Source of the DNA: Lentisphaera profundi
GTDB taxonomy: Bacteria > Verrucomicrobiota > Lentisphaeria > Lentisphaerales > Lentisphaeraceae
Direction of reading: 5' to 3'
Assembly: GCF_028728065.1 (NCBI RefSeq)
Contig: NZ_CP117812.1
Coordinates: forward strand, 1,922,001-1,986,000
DNA length: 64,000 nt
Positions 35,312 to 44,870 of this stretch are shown here, one piece after another. The notes under the pieces were generated by a model, which was given only the letters and a program-made list of their open reading frames with translations, had not been told where the DNA came from and did no database searches. The translations under genes and the position numbers were made by a program. Each line of letters begins with the position of its first letter. The first letter of the stretch is position 1.

Positions 35312-37021
35312 CTAGGTTGAACCTGTTGGTTTTTCCAATTTTACTGTAGGAGCTTCTAATAACATCTTATCGTAATTAGCTCCTGCAGGGATCATGGGGT
35401 AAACGTTATCAGTTTTATTGCATACGGCCTCAATCAAACAAGGACCCTCATTATAAGCGAGTGCTTCTTTCCAAACTTTTGCAACATCGTCACTAGTTTC
35501 CATCCGGAAGGCTTTAACACCATAGGATTCGGCTAGCTTAACAAAGTCAGGGTTACCTTCCATATCAACGCCGGATAAACGTTCATCAAAGAACAATTCC
35601 TGCCACTGACGAACCATACCTAAGTAACTATTATTAAGTACTAAAATCTTAACTGGCAATTTATTTATTGCTGCGGTCGCAAGCTCACACAAAGTCATCT
35701 GAAAGCCGCCATCACCTGAAACAGAAACAACTAAATCATTCGGACGGCCAAACTGTGCACCAATAGCTGCAGGGAAGCCAAAACCCATTGTTCCAGCTCC
35801 GCCAGAACTCAACCAGTTTTTTCCTTGAGTTGATTTACAAAACTGAGCACACCACATCTGATGTTGTCCAACGTCAGTTGCGATAATAGCTTCGCTATCA
35901 CTCTGTTTATCTAATTCAGCAAGAACCTCCTGCATCGTTAGACCACCTTCTATATTGTCATACTTCAGAGGAAAATCTGTACGCCATCCCTTAACCTGAT
36001 CAACCCATGCTTGTGAATCACAGCGTTTAATATGCAATAATAACTCTTCAATAATTAAACGGGCATCACCAGCACACCAGTAATCAGGCACGATCATTTT
36101 ACCATATTCAGAAGCATCAATATCAATATGGATTTTTACTGCTTCTGCACAAAACTCTTCAAGCTTACCAACGATCCTATCATCCCAACGTGAGCCAATA
36201 GAACAAATCAAGTCACAATCTTTCACGGCGAAGTTAGCATAAGCAGTACCGTGCATCCCAAGCATACCGAGCGATAAATCATGCTTTTCGGAAATCGCAC
36301 CTTTACCTAAAAGAGTCGTCACTACTGGAGCATTTAACTTTTCAGCTAATTGACGTACTTCTTCTTCCGCTTCAGATAAGACACAGCCATGACCAATGAG
36401 GAGCAAGGGTTTACGTGATTTCTTAAAGGCTTTTGCGATAGTTTCAATTTCGCCTTTGTCACCATGGCCTGGTACTTTATAACCAGGAAGATCCATCTTC
36501 GCATCGAGGTCAAAAACCCCTTCAGTCGAACTAATATCTTTGGGAACATCAATAATAACTGGTCCAGGACGACCTGTAGTAGCGATATAAAAGGCTTCAT
36601 TAACGGTCCTAGTCATATCTTCATGTGAGCGCACCAGATAACTATGCTTAACCACAGGTAGTGAAATACCAAAGACATCCGCTTCTTGAAAAGCGTCTTT
36701 GCCTAACATTGGACTTATTGTCTGACCTGTAATAACAATCATTGGCACGGAATCCATCTGCGCCGTGATCAATCCAGTTATTGTGTTTGTAGCACCCGGT
36801 CCACTTGTTACTAATACGACTCCTGGCTTACCCGTTGATCTTGCATAACCATCGGCCATGTGGGTAGCCCCTTGTTCATGACGAACAAGAATGAATTCTA
36901 TCTTAGTGTTAGTTGTAACCAGAGCATCAAAGAAAGGAATTGCGGCACCGCCAGAGTAGCCAAAAATGTACTCTACACCATGCTTTTCCAAACATTTAAT
37001 TACTGCTTCTGCTGCGTTCAT
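35312..37021 (-). CDS. ilvB: Acetolactate synthase large (catalytic) subunit
   Basis: Thiamine-diphosphate and FAD enzyme making acetolactate or acetohydroxybutyrate in branched-chain amino-acid synthesis. The catalytic Glu lies in LVRHEQGATHMADGYAR; GPGATNTITGLITAQMDSVPMI is typical, and the ThDP-binding site is GDGGFQMTLCELATA through LNNSYLGMVRQWQ. Length 569 aa fits. First of the ilvB-ilvH pair, 9 bp after glyA. Confidence 0.95.
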   Translation of the reverse strand: MNAAEAVIKCLEKHGVEYIFGYSGGAAIPFFDALVTTNTKIEFILVRHEQGATHMADGYARSTGKPGVVLVTSGPGATNTITGLITAQMDSVPMIVITGQTISPMLGKDAFQEADVFGISLPVVKHSYLVRSHEDMTRTVNEAFYIATTGRPGPVIIDVPKDISSTEGVFDLDAKMDLPGYKVPGHGDKGEIETIAKAFKKSRKPLLLIGHGCVLSEAEEEVRQLAEKLNAPVVTTLLGKGAISEKHDLSLGMLGMHGTAYANFAVKDCDLICSIGSRWDDRIVGKLEEFCAEAVKIHIDIDASEYGKMIVPDYWCAGDARLIIEELLLHIKRCDSQAWVDQVKGWRTDFPLKYDNIEGGLTMQEVLAELDKQSDSEAIIATDVGQHQMWCAQFCKSTQGKNWLSSGGAGTMGFGFPAAIGAQFGRPNDLVVSVSGDGGFQMTLCELATAAINKLPVKILVLNNSYLGMVRQWQELFFDERLSGVDMEGNPDFVKLAESYGVKAFRMETSDDVAKVWKEALAYNEGPCLIEAVCNKTDNVYPMIPAGANYDKMLLEAPTVKLEKPTGST

Positions 37022-37030
37022 TAACTTAAC

Positions 37031-38545
37031 CTAGTTTAAAACTTGTTTCAAAATTTCCGTGTCGAGCTCTGGGTAAAGAACAAAGCGAGAAAGTAATTTA
37101 CTGATTCTTTCACGGCTATCTGCAATAACGGCGTCATCCACAGTAGCTTTCGCTAGCGATTTCTTACCCGCATTCTTTCCACTTGCAATAGTATTTGCCG
37201 TAGTAGTTTTAAGAATGTTCACGACGATTTCAGCGATCTCTTTCATCTCTTCAGCACCCATACCGAGTGTTGTCAGTGCCGGCGTACCAATTCTTAAGCC
37301 AGAAGTATACCAAGCTCCGTTAGGATCAAATGGGACTGAATTTCTGTTCAGCGTAATACCTGCGGCGCGCACTGCATCTTCCGCTTGACGACCAGTAAGA
37401 CCAAAATTAGTGACATCCAAAACCATTAGATGGTTATCTGTTCCACCAGAAGTTAAAGTCACACCACCTTCGGTAAGTGCACCCGCTAGGGCATGTGAGT
37501 TTTTAATGATATTTTGAGCATATTCACGGAATTCTGGAGTATTCGCTTCTTTAAAAGCAATCGCTTTTGCTGCCATACAATGAGGAAGTGGACCACCGAG
37601 TACCATTGGACAACCCTGATCAATGATTTCGCCAAATTCTTTCTTAGAAAGAATTAAGCCACCACGTGGTCCTCTGAGAGTTTTGTGTGTTGTTGTCGTA
37701 ACAACATCTGCAAATGGGACAGGATCGAAATCACCAGTAAACACTTTACCTGCAACTAAACCTGCGAAGTGAGCCATATCAACCATAAAGACTGCTCCGA
37801 CACTATCAGCGATTTCACGCATGATTCGAAAGTTTACTTTTCTTGGGTATGCAGAATAACCTGCTAAAAGAATCGTTGGCTTAATTTCTTCAGCTTGTTT
37901 GCGAATCTCATCGTAATCTAAAATCTGTGTCTCAGGATTCACATCATATGTATAGGCATCAAACATACGAGCGGAAACATTATGCCTATAACCGTGAGTT
38001 AAGTGACCACCAGAATAGTAATTAAGACCCAATAGTTTTTGATTGCCAAATGCGGCACGAAGTTCCGCCCATTGCTCATCAGATAAATTGTAAAGATTTG
38101 TTTCGCCTAATTTTTCCATGTAAGGCTTCTGTACAACTTTATTTAGGATAGCCCAATAGGCGACCAAATTTGCATCAGCTCCTGAGTGTGCCTGAACATA
38201 AGCATGTTCAGCACCAAAAAGATCACGTGCTTCTTTACAGGCTTGTCCTTCAATATTATCGATGTTATCACATCCCGCATAGTAGCGGTGATTCGGAAAG
38301 CCTTCAGCGTATTTATCTGTAAGCAAATTACCTAAAGTTAGCTGCGTAGAGAGTGAACAATAATTCTCAGACGCAATCATCTTCAAATAAGAACGCTGAT
38401 CTTCAAGCTCTTGAATAATTGCCGCTGGTATAGATTTATCTACTTTAGCTACCTGCTCAAGGTTCGCTAAGTATCCTACCATTGCCGAGTTAGGCTCTTG
38501 GCCTTTTGCTACAATATCTTTAATGTATGTCGCTAATGCGCTCAT
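37031..38545 (-). CDS. glyA: Serine hydroxymethyltransferase, long form
   Basis: Interconverts serine and glycine, charging tetrahydrofolate with a one-carbon unit. SENYCSLSTQLTLGNLLTDKYAEGFPNHRYYAGC, NLVAYWAIL, the PLP lysine in TTTTHKTLRGPRGG and VMVLDVTNFGLTGRQAE are typical. At 504 aa it is about 85 residues longer than E. coli GlyA, with an N-terminal extension of about 40 residues and an insert (about residues 140-175, KPYMEKLGETNLYNLSDEQWAELRAAFG); chlamydial GlyA proteins are similarly long. Promoter or riboswitch features upstream (38546-38700) were not identified. Confidence 0.95.
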   Translation of the reverse strand: MSALATYIKDIVAKGQEPNSAMVGYLANLEQVAKVDKSIPAAIIQELEDQRSYLKMIASENYCSLSTQLTLGNLLTDKYAEGFPNHRYYAGCDNIDNIEGQACKEARDLFGAEHAYVQAHSGADANLVAYWAILNKVVQKPYMEKLGETNLYNLSDEQWAELRAAFGNQKLLGLNYYSGGHLTHGYRHNVSARMFDAYTYDVNPETQILDYDEIRKQAEEIKPTILLAGYSAYPRKVNFRIMREIADSVGAVFMVDMAHFAGLVAGKVFTGDFDPVPFADVVTTTTHKTLRGPRGGLILSKKEFGEIIDQGCPMVLGGPLPHCMAAKAIAFKEANTPEFREYAQNIIKNSHALAGALTEGGVTLTSGGTDNHLMVLDVTNFGLTGRQAEDAVRAAGITLNRNSVPFDPNGAWYTSGLRIGTPALTTLGMGAEEMKEIAEIVVNILKTTTANTIASGKNAGKKSLAKATVDDAVIADSRERISKLLSRFVLYPELDTEILKQVLN

Positions 38546-38696
38546 TTAAATAACCCTTATATACGTTTTACTATTTATAATGACTTGCAATATAAAGCGC
38601 TACCACACACCTGCAAGGCCAATTTTTCATTAATTAAAAACTATGCCAGACACGAGCTGAAGCAAGTAAAAAAAGAGCTTTAAATAAGCAAAAAAA

Positions 38697-38722
38697 AAGA
38701 GCAATCTCACGATTGCTCTTCA
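38697..38722 (-). terminator. Terminator of the Cys-rich protein gene
   Basis: GAGCAATC (about 38699-38706) and GATTGCTC (about 38711-38718) form an 8-bp stem with a 4-nt loop. On the minus strand it is followed by at least eight T, about 20 bp after the Cys-rich gene's stop. Confidence 0.85.
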
Positions 38723-38741
38723 TAACAAAATTTGCTAAGGC

Positions 38742-38939
38742 CTATTTTTTAGTTGGGCACTTATCACATTTTTTAGCATCTTTTTTACATTCAGCTTTTT
38801 TAGTGCAACATTCTTTAGCACATTCTTTTGGGCAAACTTTCTTGTCAGTCTTTTTGTGTGCTGCACAAGTATCACAAGCCAATGCTGTTGAGCCAGCGAA
38901 GAACGCGAAGAAAAATGCGAATACTAATAATTTTTTCAT
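38742..38939 (-). CDS. Secreted Cys/Lys-rich mini-protein
   Basis: A 65-aa protein from the ATG at 38939; the open frame extends 24 codons upstream but the signal peptide (MKKLLVFAFFFAFFAGSTALA) fixes the start. The mature 45 residues hold nine cysteines, including CDTC, CAKECC and CDKC, and many lysines. Paired-cysteine spacing suggests metal binding or disulfide bonding in the periplasm. AGGAA precedes the start and a terminator follows, so it is a self-contained transcript. I do not recognise a family. Confidence 0.75.
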   Translation of the reverse strand: MKKLLVFAFFFAFFAGSTALACDTCAAHKKTDKKVCPKECAKECCTKKAECKKDAKKCDKCPTKK

Positions 38940-39035
38940 AGTTTTATTCCTAATTTTTTGTTTTGTTGGTTGATGCTTAATAAAAGAAATTCTAGTTCTA
39001 CAGAATTCCAAATTTTTTAAAGGATTGATTTATAC

Positions 39036-39596
39036 TTATTCTTCATTACTCGCAATATCGTCCATCATAGTGTTGCGACTACGGTTTTGACCATACACTT
39101 TGAGGAACTCTGAGAATTCAGAATTATCAATAACAACCGTTGCTGTATCTTGAAGCTGCTGAGCTTTAGCCTTGACTTGCTCATCGGAAATAGCCTCCTC
39201 TTTATACAAATCTAAACCTAAGAGGGAATTCGTTGCACCAATAAATTCTTCCGCCGTAAAGCCTTTCTCTAACACGGTTGTGTAACCTTCTGAGGCATTC
39301 ATCATCAATTCTTCATCTCTAGGAAATACCGCTATACCAACAATAGGAATAAAATCACCCGACTGCAAGGCGACATAATCACCGATATCAAAATTCTCTA
39401 AGCCCGGTATCCTGACGTCAGATATTATCAAATCAAACTCGTAGTGAAGGCTCTCAAAAAGAGAAAGTAAATCCTTTCCATTAAACGCACTAAAAACTTC
39501 ATAGCCTTGGCCCTGTAAAATCTTGGTATAACTACTGGAACTGAACATATCGTCAGTACAGATTATAACTCGCTTACTATCTCTCATTCGTGGCAC
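39036..39596 (-). CDS. Single-domain response regulator receiver protein
   Basis: Receiver (CheY-like) domain: acidic pair in IICTDDMFSS, phospho-acceptor Asp in LIISDVRIPG, and the conserved Lys in VLEKGFTAEEFIGA. The remaining about 60 residues are helical/acidic (YKEEAISDEQVKAKAQQLQDTATVVIDNSEFSEFLKVYG) and are not a known DNA-binding output. No kinase gene is adjacent. Probably relays phosphate to, or modulates, a partner by protein contact. Confidence 0.8.
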   Translation of the reverse strand: MPRMRDSKRVIICTDDMFSSSSYTKILQGQGYEVFSAFNGKDLLSLFESLHYEFDLIISDVRIPGLENFDIGDYVALQSGDFIPIVGIAVFPRDEELMMNASEGYTTVLEKGFTAEEFIGATNSLLGLDLYKEEAISDEQVKAKAQQLQDTATVVIDNSEFSEFLKVYGQNRSRNTMMDDIASNEE

Positions 39597-39740
39597 CCAT
39601 TATTAACACTAAAACTATTTAACTCCCTTAAGATAACTCAAAACTTAACAAATTCAAAAAAATGCCCTTTCATTTTCCCAAGCATAAAGTCAATTAAGAC
39701 ATCTTTTGACCATATTTACTATTTTTTAACACATCTCACT

Positions 39741-40883
39741 ATGATTAACACGACTGATCACGAGCCACTTTGTCCGAAATGCGAAAGTAGTGCCAAGAAA
39801 ATCACTCTGTCGCACCAAGCCTTCTGCCCTTCTTGCTTCCATCGTTTTTCGGACTTACTGAAAAAACTTTCCGCGCCCCATAGCCCCCGTGACTATCACA
39901 AGCTAAACCCCAGGCGATTAGCTGAACTTATTTCCGCTGAGCAATACGAATTAGCCGAAGAACTCTGCGACCAAAACAAAATCAAACTACAGCAGCATGG
40001 ATTCCTCTCTTATACCTTAGAATTTCATCGCAACCTAGAAAACTTCACCTTTTTAAACAAAGAAAACCTAAAACTTCCTTTCGCTCTAGTGAACGCACTA
40101 TCAGTCGCACACCCAGACCTAAAAGTCCGTGATCACCTAGCCACAAAAAAGAGCTTTATATATATAGATGATAACGAATACACAAAATTCCTCACTAATC
40201 ATCATATAACTTATGGCCTCACTGACCACAGCGAAGACACCACCAAAATAGAAGATTTCCGTCTGAAAATACAGCAAATTGAAAAACAAACTGCCTTCGC
40301 TTTCCAGGATGAATTTGGCTTCCTGGGCCCAGAACTGAATAGACTAGGCCAAGCATTTAATTTTAACGTCACCCTCGCGCTCCCTCACCTATACTTTGAC
40401 CAGCAAATACCCAAGCTCCAACGTGCTTGCCAAGAAATAGGCTTCACTCTTTCACCCACCCATCCCGATAAAACTACACCCTTGCTTTACACTATCGAGA
40501 ATAACTCTAGCTCATGCACTAGTCTTAGCGAAACACTTGAATCCGCCATAGAACTCAGCCAAGTCATCAATGCCGCAGAAAACCAAGCCCAATTCAACTC
40601 CTTAGAAAAGACCTCCACTCCATACAAATATTTCTCTAGCGCATACTGGTCCTTAGGCAGTAGTCCAAGTCTATCAAAAAGAGAATATAAACACTCTATT
40701 GAAGATCTTTTTTGCGCCAGCCTCTTTGATTATACTGATAACATTGATCATGATAAACTGAGCAAAATTTTCCACGCAAGCTTATACGACAAATCTACTA
40801 GTGAAATTAAATCAGAGCAAAATCAAGACACAGATATAGCTGCTGACACATTTGAACAGCTTTTAAACACGATCCGAACCTGA
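39741..40883 (+). CDS. Unknown protein with N-terminal zinc ribbon
   Basis: Residues about 11-32 hold CPKC and CPSC pairs separated by 17 residues (CPKCESSAKK then FCPSCFHRF), a treble-clef or zinc-ribbon motif. The rest (380 aa in all) is soluble and mixed alpha/beta, with repeated Asn/His/Tyr and no motif I recognise. The gene stands between the divergent receiver gene and clpC, whose promoter begins right after its stop. Codon content is like that of neighbours, so I take it as real, but I cannot name a function. Confidence 0.65.
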   Translation: MINTTDHEPLCPKCESSAKKITLSHQAFCPSCFHRFSDLLKKLSAPHSPRDYHKLNPRRLAELISAEQYELAEELCDQNKIKLQQHGFLSYTLEFHRNLENFTFLNKENLKLPFALVNALSVAHPDLKVRDHLATKKSFIYIDDNEYTKFLTNHHITYGLTDHSEDTTKIEDFRLKIQQIEKQTAFAFQDEFGFLGPELNRLGQAFNFNVTLALPHLYFDQQIPKLQRACQEIGFTLSPTHPDKTTPLLYTIENNSSSCTSLSETLESAIELSQVINAAENQAQFNSLEKTSTPYKYFSSAYWSLGSSPSLSKREYKHSIEDLFCASLFDYTDNIDHDKLSKIFHASLYDKSTSEIKSEQNQDTDIAADTFEQLLNTIRT

Positions 40884-40889
40884 ATCGCA

Positions 40890-40918
40890 TTGGTCTTTCT
40901 TGACCACAGGTGTATAAT
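40890..40918 (+). promoter_or_regulatory. Promoter of clpC
   Basis: TTGGTC (40890-40895), 17-bp spacer, TATAAT (40913-40918); 38 bp before the clpC ATG, which has AGAAGGA as ribosome site. No CtsR- or CIRCE-type operator was seen nearby. Confidence 0.6.
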
Positions 40919-40956
40919 TTGGAAATAATCAAAGAACTTACCAGAAGGACCCTATT

Positions 40957-43452
40957 ATGGATGAGTCAGAATCAGCCCTCAACAACCTTACACCTAGAGC
41001 TCAACAAGCTATTACTCTTGCTAAAAATGAAGCCAAGACCTACAATGCCGATTGTGTCGGTACCGAACACCTATTATTAGGTATTATCGTCCTAGGCAGC
41101 GGCGTCGCTGTAAACGCACTCGTCAACATGGGCGTAGACCTTGAAACAATTAGGACTGCGATAGAGAAACTTTCCCCCTCATCGGACAACCCCCCTGAAC
41201 CCGACACCGAAATACCTTTCACCCCTCGTGTCAAAAAAACATTAGCTCTAGCTCTACGTGAAGCCAAAGCCCTCAACTACCACTACATCGGTACTGAACA
41301 CCTCCTTTTGGGTTTACTAAAAGAAGGCGAAGGTATCGCCGCGCAAGTTCTACGTTCACTCAATGTCGACGTAGAATCTATTCGCAATGAAATCATGAAG
41401 GCTCTTGATCCTAATTACATTCCTGCAGATACACGACCAAATGACAACAGCCCCGTAGCCGGTGCATCAAATGCTCCATCAATGGAAAACCTCAATAACT
41501 TCGGCCGTGATTTAACCGAAATGGCTACAAACGGGGAACTCGATCCTGTCATTGGTAGAGATAACGAAATTGAACGCATTATTCAAATACTCTGTCGCCG
41601 AAATAAAAATAATCCTGTCCTCATAGGCGAAGCCGGTGTAGGCAAAACAGCCATCATTGAAGGCCTAGCTCAATCTATCGTCGACGGCGACGTCCCCGAA
41701 ATACTACGCAATAAAATCATTATCGCTCTCGATCTTCCAGGCATGATTGCCGGCACTAAATACCGCGGTCAATTTGAAGAGCGCATCAAAGCTGTAATGG
41801 CTGAAATCAGACAATGCGGCAATGTTATTTTATTCATCGATGAACTTCACACCATTGTAGGTGCAGGTTCTGCCGAAGGCGCACTTGATGCCTCAAACAT
41901 CCTCAAACCCGCCCTCTCACGTGGAGAAATCCAATGCGTTGGCGCCACAACAATGGATGAATACCGAAAGTATATCGAAAAAGACTCTGCCCTTGAACGC
42001 CGCTTCCAATCCATCGTGGTCAATCCACCAGACATTGAAGACGCAGTCAAAATCCTCCAAGGCATTGTGGGCAAATACGAAGAACATCACAATGTGAGCT
42101 ACACTGATAAGGCCCTACGAGATTCCGTCACTCTATCAAATCGCTACATAACGAGTCGACAACTCCCCGATAAAGCCATCGACGTCATGGACGAAGCTGG
42201 CTCACGAGCACGAATTAGTTCCATGGTTCGCCCTCCTGACCTCAAAGAACTCGAAGATCACGTAGATGAAGTTCAAGTCGAAAAGAAAAACGCTATCGAA
42301 AAACAAAAATTTGAACTCGCCGCCTCCTTGCGTGATAAAGAAAAAGATCTCAAGAAAGAAATTGAAGACATCCTCGAGAATTGGCGCGCAAACAATCATG
42401 AAAAAACCGTCACTGTAGATTCGGATGATATCCATCATATTGTCGCAAAATTAACCGGCATCCCGATTCGTCAACTTGAGGAAGGTGAGATTCAAAAGCT
42501 CCTTCACCTAGAAGAAGAATTAGCAAAAGTTGTCATTGGTCAACCTGAAGCCGCGCACTCGCTAACAAGAGCACTGCGCCGCTCGCGCGCTGACTTAAAA
42601 GATCCCAAGCGCCCTATCGGTAGCTTCATCTTTCTTGGTCCCACTGGCGTTGGCAAAAGTCTTCTTGCCAAAACTATTGCTGAAATGATGTTTGGCGACC
42701 ACGACGCACTTATCCAAGTCGACATGTCTGAATACATGGACAAATTCAACGTCACACGCTTAGTCGGATCCCCTCCTGGCTACATCGGCCACGGCGAAGG
42801 TGGCGAACTTACGGAAAAAGTCCGGAGACGCCCATACTCAGTCGTACTTTTCGATGAAATTGAGAAAGCTCACCCTGACGTAATGAACATACTCCTTCAG
42901 ATACTTGAAGAGGGTTTCGTGACCGATACTAACGGCGTGAAAATTGACTTTCGCAACACCATCATCATCCTCACTTCGAACGTAGGTGCTTCACAAGCCC
43001 ACGGACAAGGCGTCCTTGGCTTCACTAATCCCGACACCGAACTTGCTTATTCACGTCTAGTTGAAAAGCTACAATCTGCCGCGCGTAAGTATTTTAAACC
43101 TGAATTCCTCAATCGCCTGGATGAAATCATTGTCTTCCGCGAGCTCGCCAAACACGACTTGCAAGAGATAATTGACCTCGAAGTTGGGAAAATTGCGCAG
43201 CGTCTTGAGAACCGAGATTGCACTATCCAATACAATCAAGAAGTCAAAGACTACATTATCGAGAAAGGATTTACACCAGAATACGGTGCGCGCCCTCTTA
43301 GAAGAGCTGTGGAACGTCATTTAGAAGATCCTCTCGCTGAAGAAATCCTAAAAGGAAAAATAACTAATTCACAACACATAACTGTGAAGAAAGGTAAAGA
43401 ATCGCTCTTATTTAGCATCCGCAAAATCAAAAAGACCGCAAAAAAGAAATGA
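40957..43452 (+). CDS. clpC: ATP-dependent Clp protease ATPase subunit ClpC
   Basis: Hsp100 unfoldase that feeds substrates to ClpP. Two Clp-N repeats open the protein ([16 protein letters not shown] and [16 protein letters not shown], each followed by GTEHLLLG), then AAA module 1 with Walker [10 protein letters not shown], a UVR-type middle segment ([17 protein letters not shown]) that distinguishes ClpC from ClpA/ClpB, and AAA module 2 with GPTGVGKS and [11 protein letters not shown]. The ClpP-binding loop region lies near GQGVLGF. Length 831 aa is normal. Its stop overlaps the next lipoprotein start (ATGA). Confidence 0.96.
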   Translation: MDESESALNNLTPRAQQAITLAKNEAKTYNADCVGTEHLLLGIIVLGSGVAVNALVNMGVDLETIRTAIEKLSPSSDNPPEPDTEIPFTPRVKKTLALALREAKALNYHYIGTEHLLLGLLKEGEGIAAQVLRSLNVDVESIRNEIMKALDPNYIPADTRPNDNSPVAGASNAPSMENLNNFGRDLTEMATNGELDPVIGRDNEIERIIQILCRRNKNNPVLIGEAGVGKTAIIEGLAQSIVDGDVPEILRNKIIIALDLPGMIAGTKYRGQFEERIKAVMAEIRQCGNVILFIDELHTIVGAGSAEGALDASNILKPALSRGEIQCVGATTMDEYRKYIEKDSALERRFQSIVVNPPDIEDAVKILQGIVGKYEEHHNVSYTDKALRDSVTLSNRYITSRQLPDKAIDVMDEAGSRARISSMVRPPDLKELEDHVDEVQVEKKNAIEKQKFELAASLRDKEKDLKKEIEDILENWRANNHEKTVTVDSDDIHHIVAKLTGIPIRQLEEGEIQKLLHLEEELAKVVIGQPEAAHSLTRALRRSRADLKDPKRPIGSFIFLGPTGVGKSLLAKTIAEMMFGDHDALIQVDMSEYMDKFNVTRLVGSPPGYIGHGEGGELTEKVRRRPYSVVLFDEIEKAHPDVMNILLQILEEGFVTDTNGVKIDFRNTIIILTSNVGASQAHGQGVLGFTNPDTELAYSRLVEKLQSAARKYFKPEFLNRLDEIIVFRELAKHDLQEIIDLEVGKIAQRLENRDCTIQYNQEVKDYIIEKGFTPEYGARPLRRAVERHLEDPLAEEILKGKITNSQHITVKKGKESLLFSIRKIKKTAKKK

Positions 43453-44084
43453 AGCTAGGTAAACTAAGCTTAGTACTACTCCTTAGCTTTACTCTTTTTT
43501 CATGCTTAATCTACAAGCAAGAAATCAATATATTTAGTGATGGCTCAGCATCACTAAATATTTCTTATTCAATCGATAAGAAAACACTCAAAAGCCTTGA
43601 GGATTTCAATAAAGTTGCTAAAAATGCTAGTACTAAGGAGACAATTCAGTACTTCGATGAACTAGCCATCGAAAGCTACCTAGACTCCTTTAAAGAAATC
43701 AAGTCTCATTCCGTTCGAGTCTATGCAGATAAAACTAGGGTATACACTGAAATCAAAGCTGATATCTCCAATTTACGTACCGCTTTAAACGCAGGGCTCA
43801 TCCCCTATGCGCACCTCAGCAAAAACGAAGGTAACTGGCTATTCAGCTATTCGACTCCCTACGACTTCAAAACGATCAAAGATAAAAAAGCGCTAGAGAG
43901 ACTTAGCCAAGTTGAGATTGATTTCACCATCAATACTCCCTCAAAAATAATCACCTCTAGTAACAAAAATTTCACTGACAAAAAGGTGCGCTGGAAATTC
44001 TCTCCGAAGAGCCCACAACAAGCCCACTCCATTCCGCAATCATTTTTTGTAGAGTTTTCTGGAGACAAAATTTCTTTCGACTAA
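43449..44084 (+). CDS. Predicted lipoprotein of unknown function
   Basis: 211 aa with signal peptide and lipobox LFSC (residues about 16-19). The mature part begins with a beta-rich segment ([18 protein letters not shown]) that recalls lipoproteins with a LppM-like or YjbH-unrelated N-terminal ferredoxin-like fold; I cannot name the family safely. It starts within the clpC stop codon, so translation is coupled to clpC, an odd pairing of a cytoplasmic unfoldase and a surface lipoprotein. Confidence 0.7.
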   Translation: MKLGKLSLVLLLSFTLFSCLIYKQEINIFSDGSASLNISYSIDKKTLKSLEDFNKVAKNASTKETIQYFDELAIESYLDSFKEIKSHSVRVYADKTRVYTEIKADISNLRTALNAGLIPYAHLSKNEGNWLFSYSTPYDFKTIKDKKALERLSQVEIDFTINTPSKIITSSNKNFTDKKVRWKFSPKSPQQAHSIPQSFFVEFSGDKISFD

Positions 44085-44103
44085 AGCTAATTACAATTAT
44101 ATG

Positions 44104-44132
44104 TTGCATTTGTTTACAGCTTCTTGTACAAT
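44104..44132 (+). promoter_or_regulatory. Promoter before small lipoprotein, sigma factor and kinase genes
   Basis: TTGCAT (44104-44109), 17-bp spacer, TACAAT (44127-44132), 30 bp upstream of the small lipoprotein ATG. A good sigma-70-like match that would drive the next three genes. Confidence 0.6.
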
Positions 44133-44162
44133 AGAACTAATAATATAAATAGGACAAAATCC

Positions 44163-44282
44163 ATGAAAAAAATTCTTTACATCTCCATCGCTAGTTTCGC
44201 CGTTTTTGCACTCGCATCCTGCAGTGACAAAAGCCAAGAAAACTTTAATAGTGACATGGATAAAGTATTTAGTTTCGAGTAA
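44163..44282 (+). CDS. 39-aa small lipoprotein
   Basis: Short reading frame MKKILYISIASFAVFALASC followed by SDKSQENFNSDMDKVFSFE. It has a classical lipoprotein signal (lipobox LASC, Cys20), so the mature product is a lipid-anchored peptide of only 20 residues. AGGA at a proper distance precedes the ATG and a promoter match lies 30 bp upstream. It sits 9 bp before the ECF sigma gene. Its small size resembles entericidin-type lipoproteins, but the sequence match is only in layout. Too short for usual gene callers. Confidence 0.75.
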   Translation: MKKILYISIASFAVFALASCSDKSQENFNSDMDKVFSFE

Positions 44283-44291
44283 ACCACTAAG

Positions 44292-44870
44292 ATGTTCACT
44301 ACTCGTCGCACTCTACTCCAAAAGCTTAACGCAGGCAGTCAAGTTGCCTGGGCTGACTTTGATCAAACCTACAGGAAACTCATACTCCTAAGGGGTCGCG
44401 ACCGTGGATTACGGGAAGACGAACTAGACGATCTTATTCAGACTGTCTTAATCAACATCTTCAAACAAAACTCCATATTCAAATACGATGGCACCAAAGG
44501 GCGCTTCAGAGATTACTTAAAAACAATCATTGATCGTAGAAGCTTTGATCTAATCAGAAAAAGAAAAAATGCCCTAGAGAGTTTAAATGATCTCAGTGAC
44601 AAAGGTATCGTACTCAGTTCTGATGATTATGACAATGCGGAAAAGCACTGGGACGAAGAATGGCAAAAACACCTCTTAGAACAAGCTATTCAATACATTA
44701 GCACTGAAGTCCAAGCACAAACTATAACAATCTTCCGACTACTTTCCCAACAGTATTATAGTCCCGAACAAGTTGCGGATGAACTCGATATCAATGTCGA
44801 CGCTGTCTACGTAGCAAAGCACCGTATGCTCAAAAGGATTAAACCTGTTCTCAAACAAATGGATAGCTAA
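44292..44870 (+). CDS. ECF-type RNA polymerase sigma factor
   Basis: 192 aa with region 2 (WADFDQTYRKLILLRGRDRGLREDELDDLIQTVLINIFK, then GRFRDYLKTIIDRRSFDLIRKRK) and region 4 (AQTITIFRLLSQQYYSPEQVADELDINVDAVYVAKHRMLKRI), and no region 3, as in ECF sigma factors. The stop codon abuts the ATG of the Ser/Thr kinase. PVC bacteria are rich in ECF factors associated with Ser/Thr kinases, which suggests control by phosphorylation rather than by an anti-sigma factor; none is encoded nearby. Confidence 0.88.
   Translation: MFTTRRTLLQKLNAGSQVAWADFDQTYRKLILLRGRDRGLREDELDDLIQTVLINIFKQNSIFKYDGTKGRFRDYLKTIIDRRSFDLIRKRKNALESLNDLSDKGIVLSSDDYDNAEKHWDEEWQKHLLEQAIQYISTEVQAQTITIFRLLSQQYYSPEQVADELDINVDAVYVAKHRMLKRIKPVLKQMDS

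Noticed and set aside
38713-38973. Plus-strand reading frame opposite the Cys-rich gene
   Set aside because: No ribosome site or signal; it is a shadow of the minus-strand gene, which has signal peptide and terminator.
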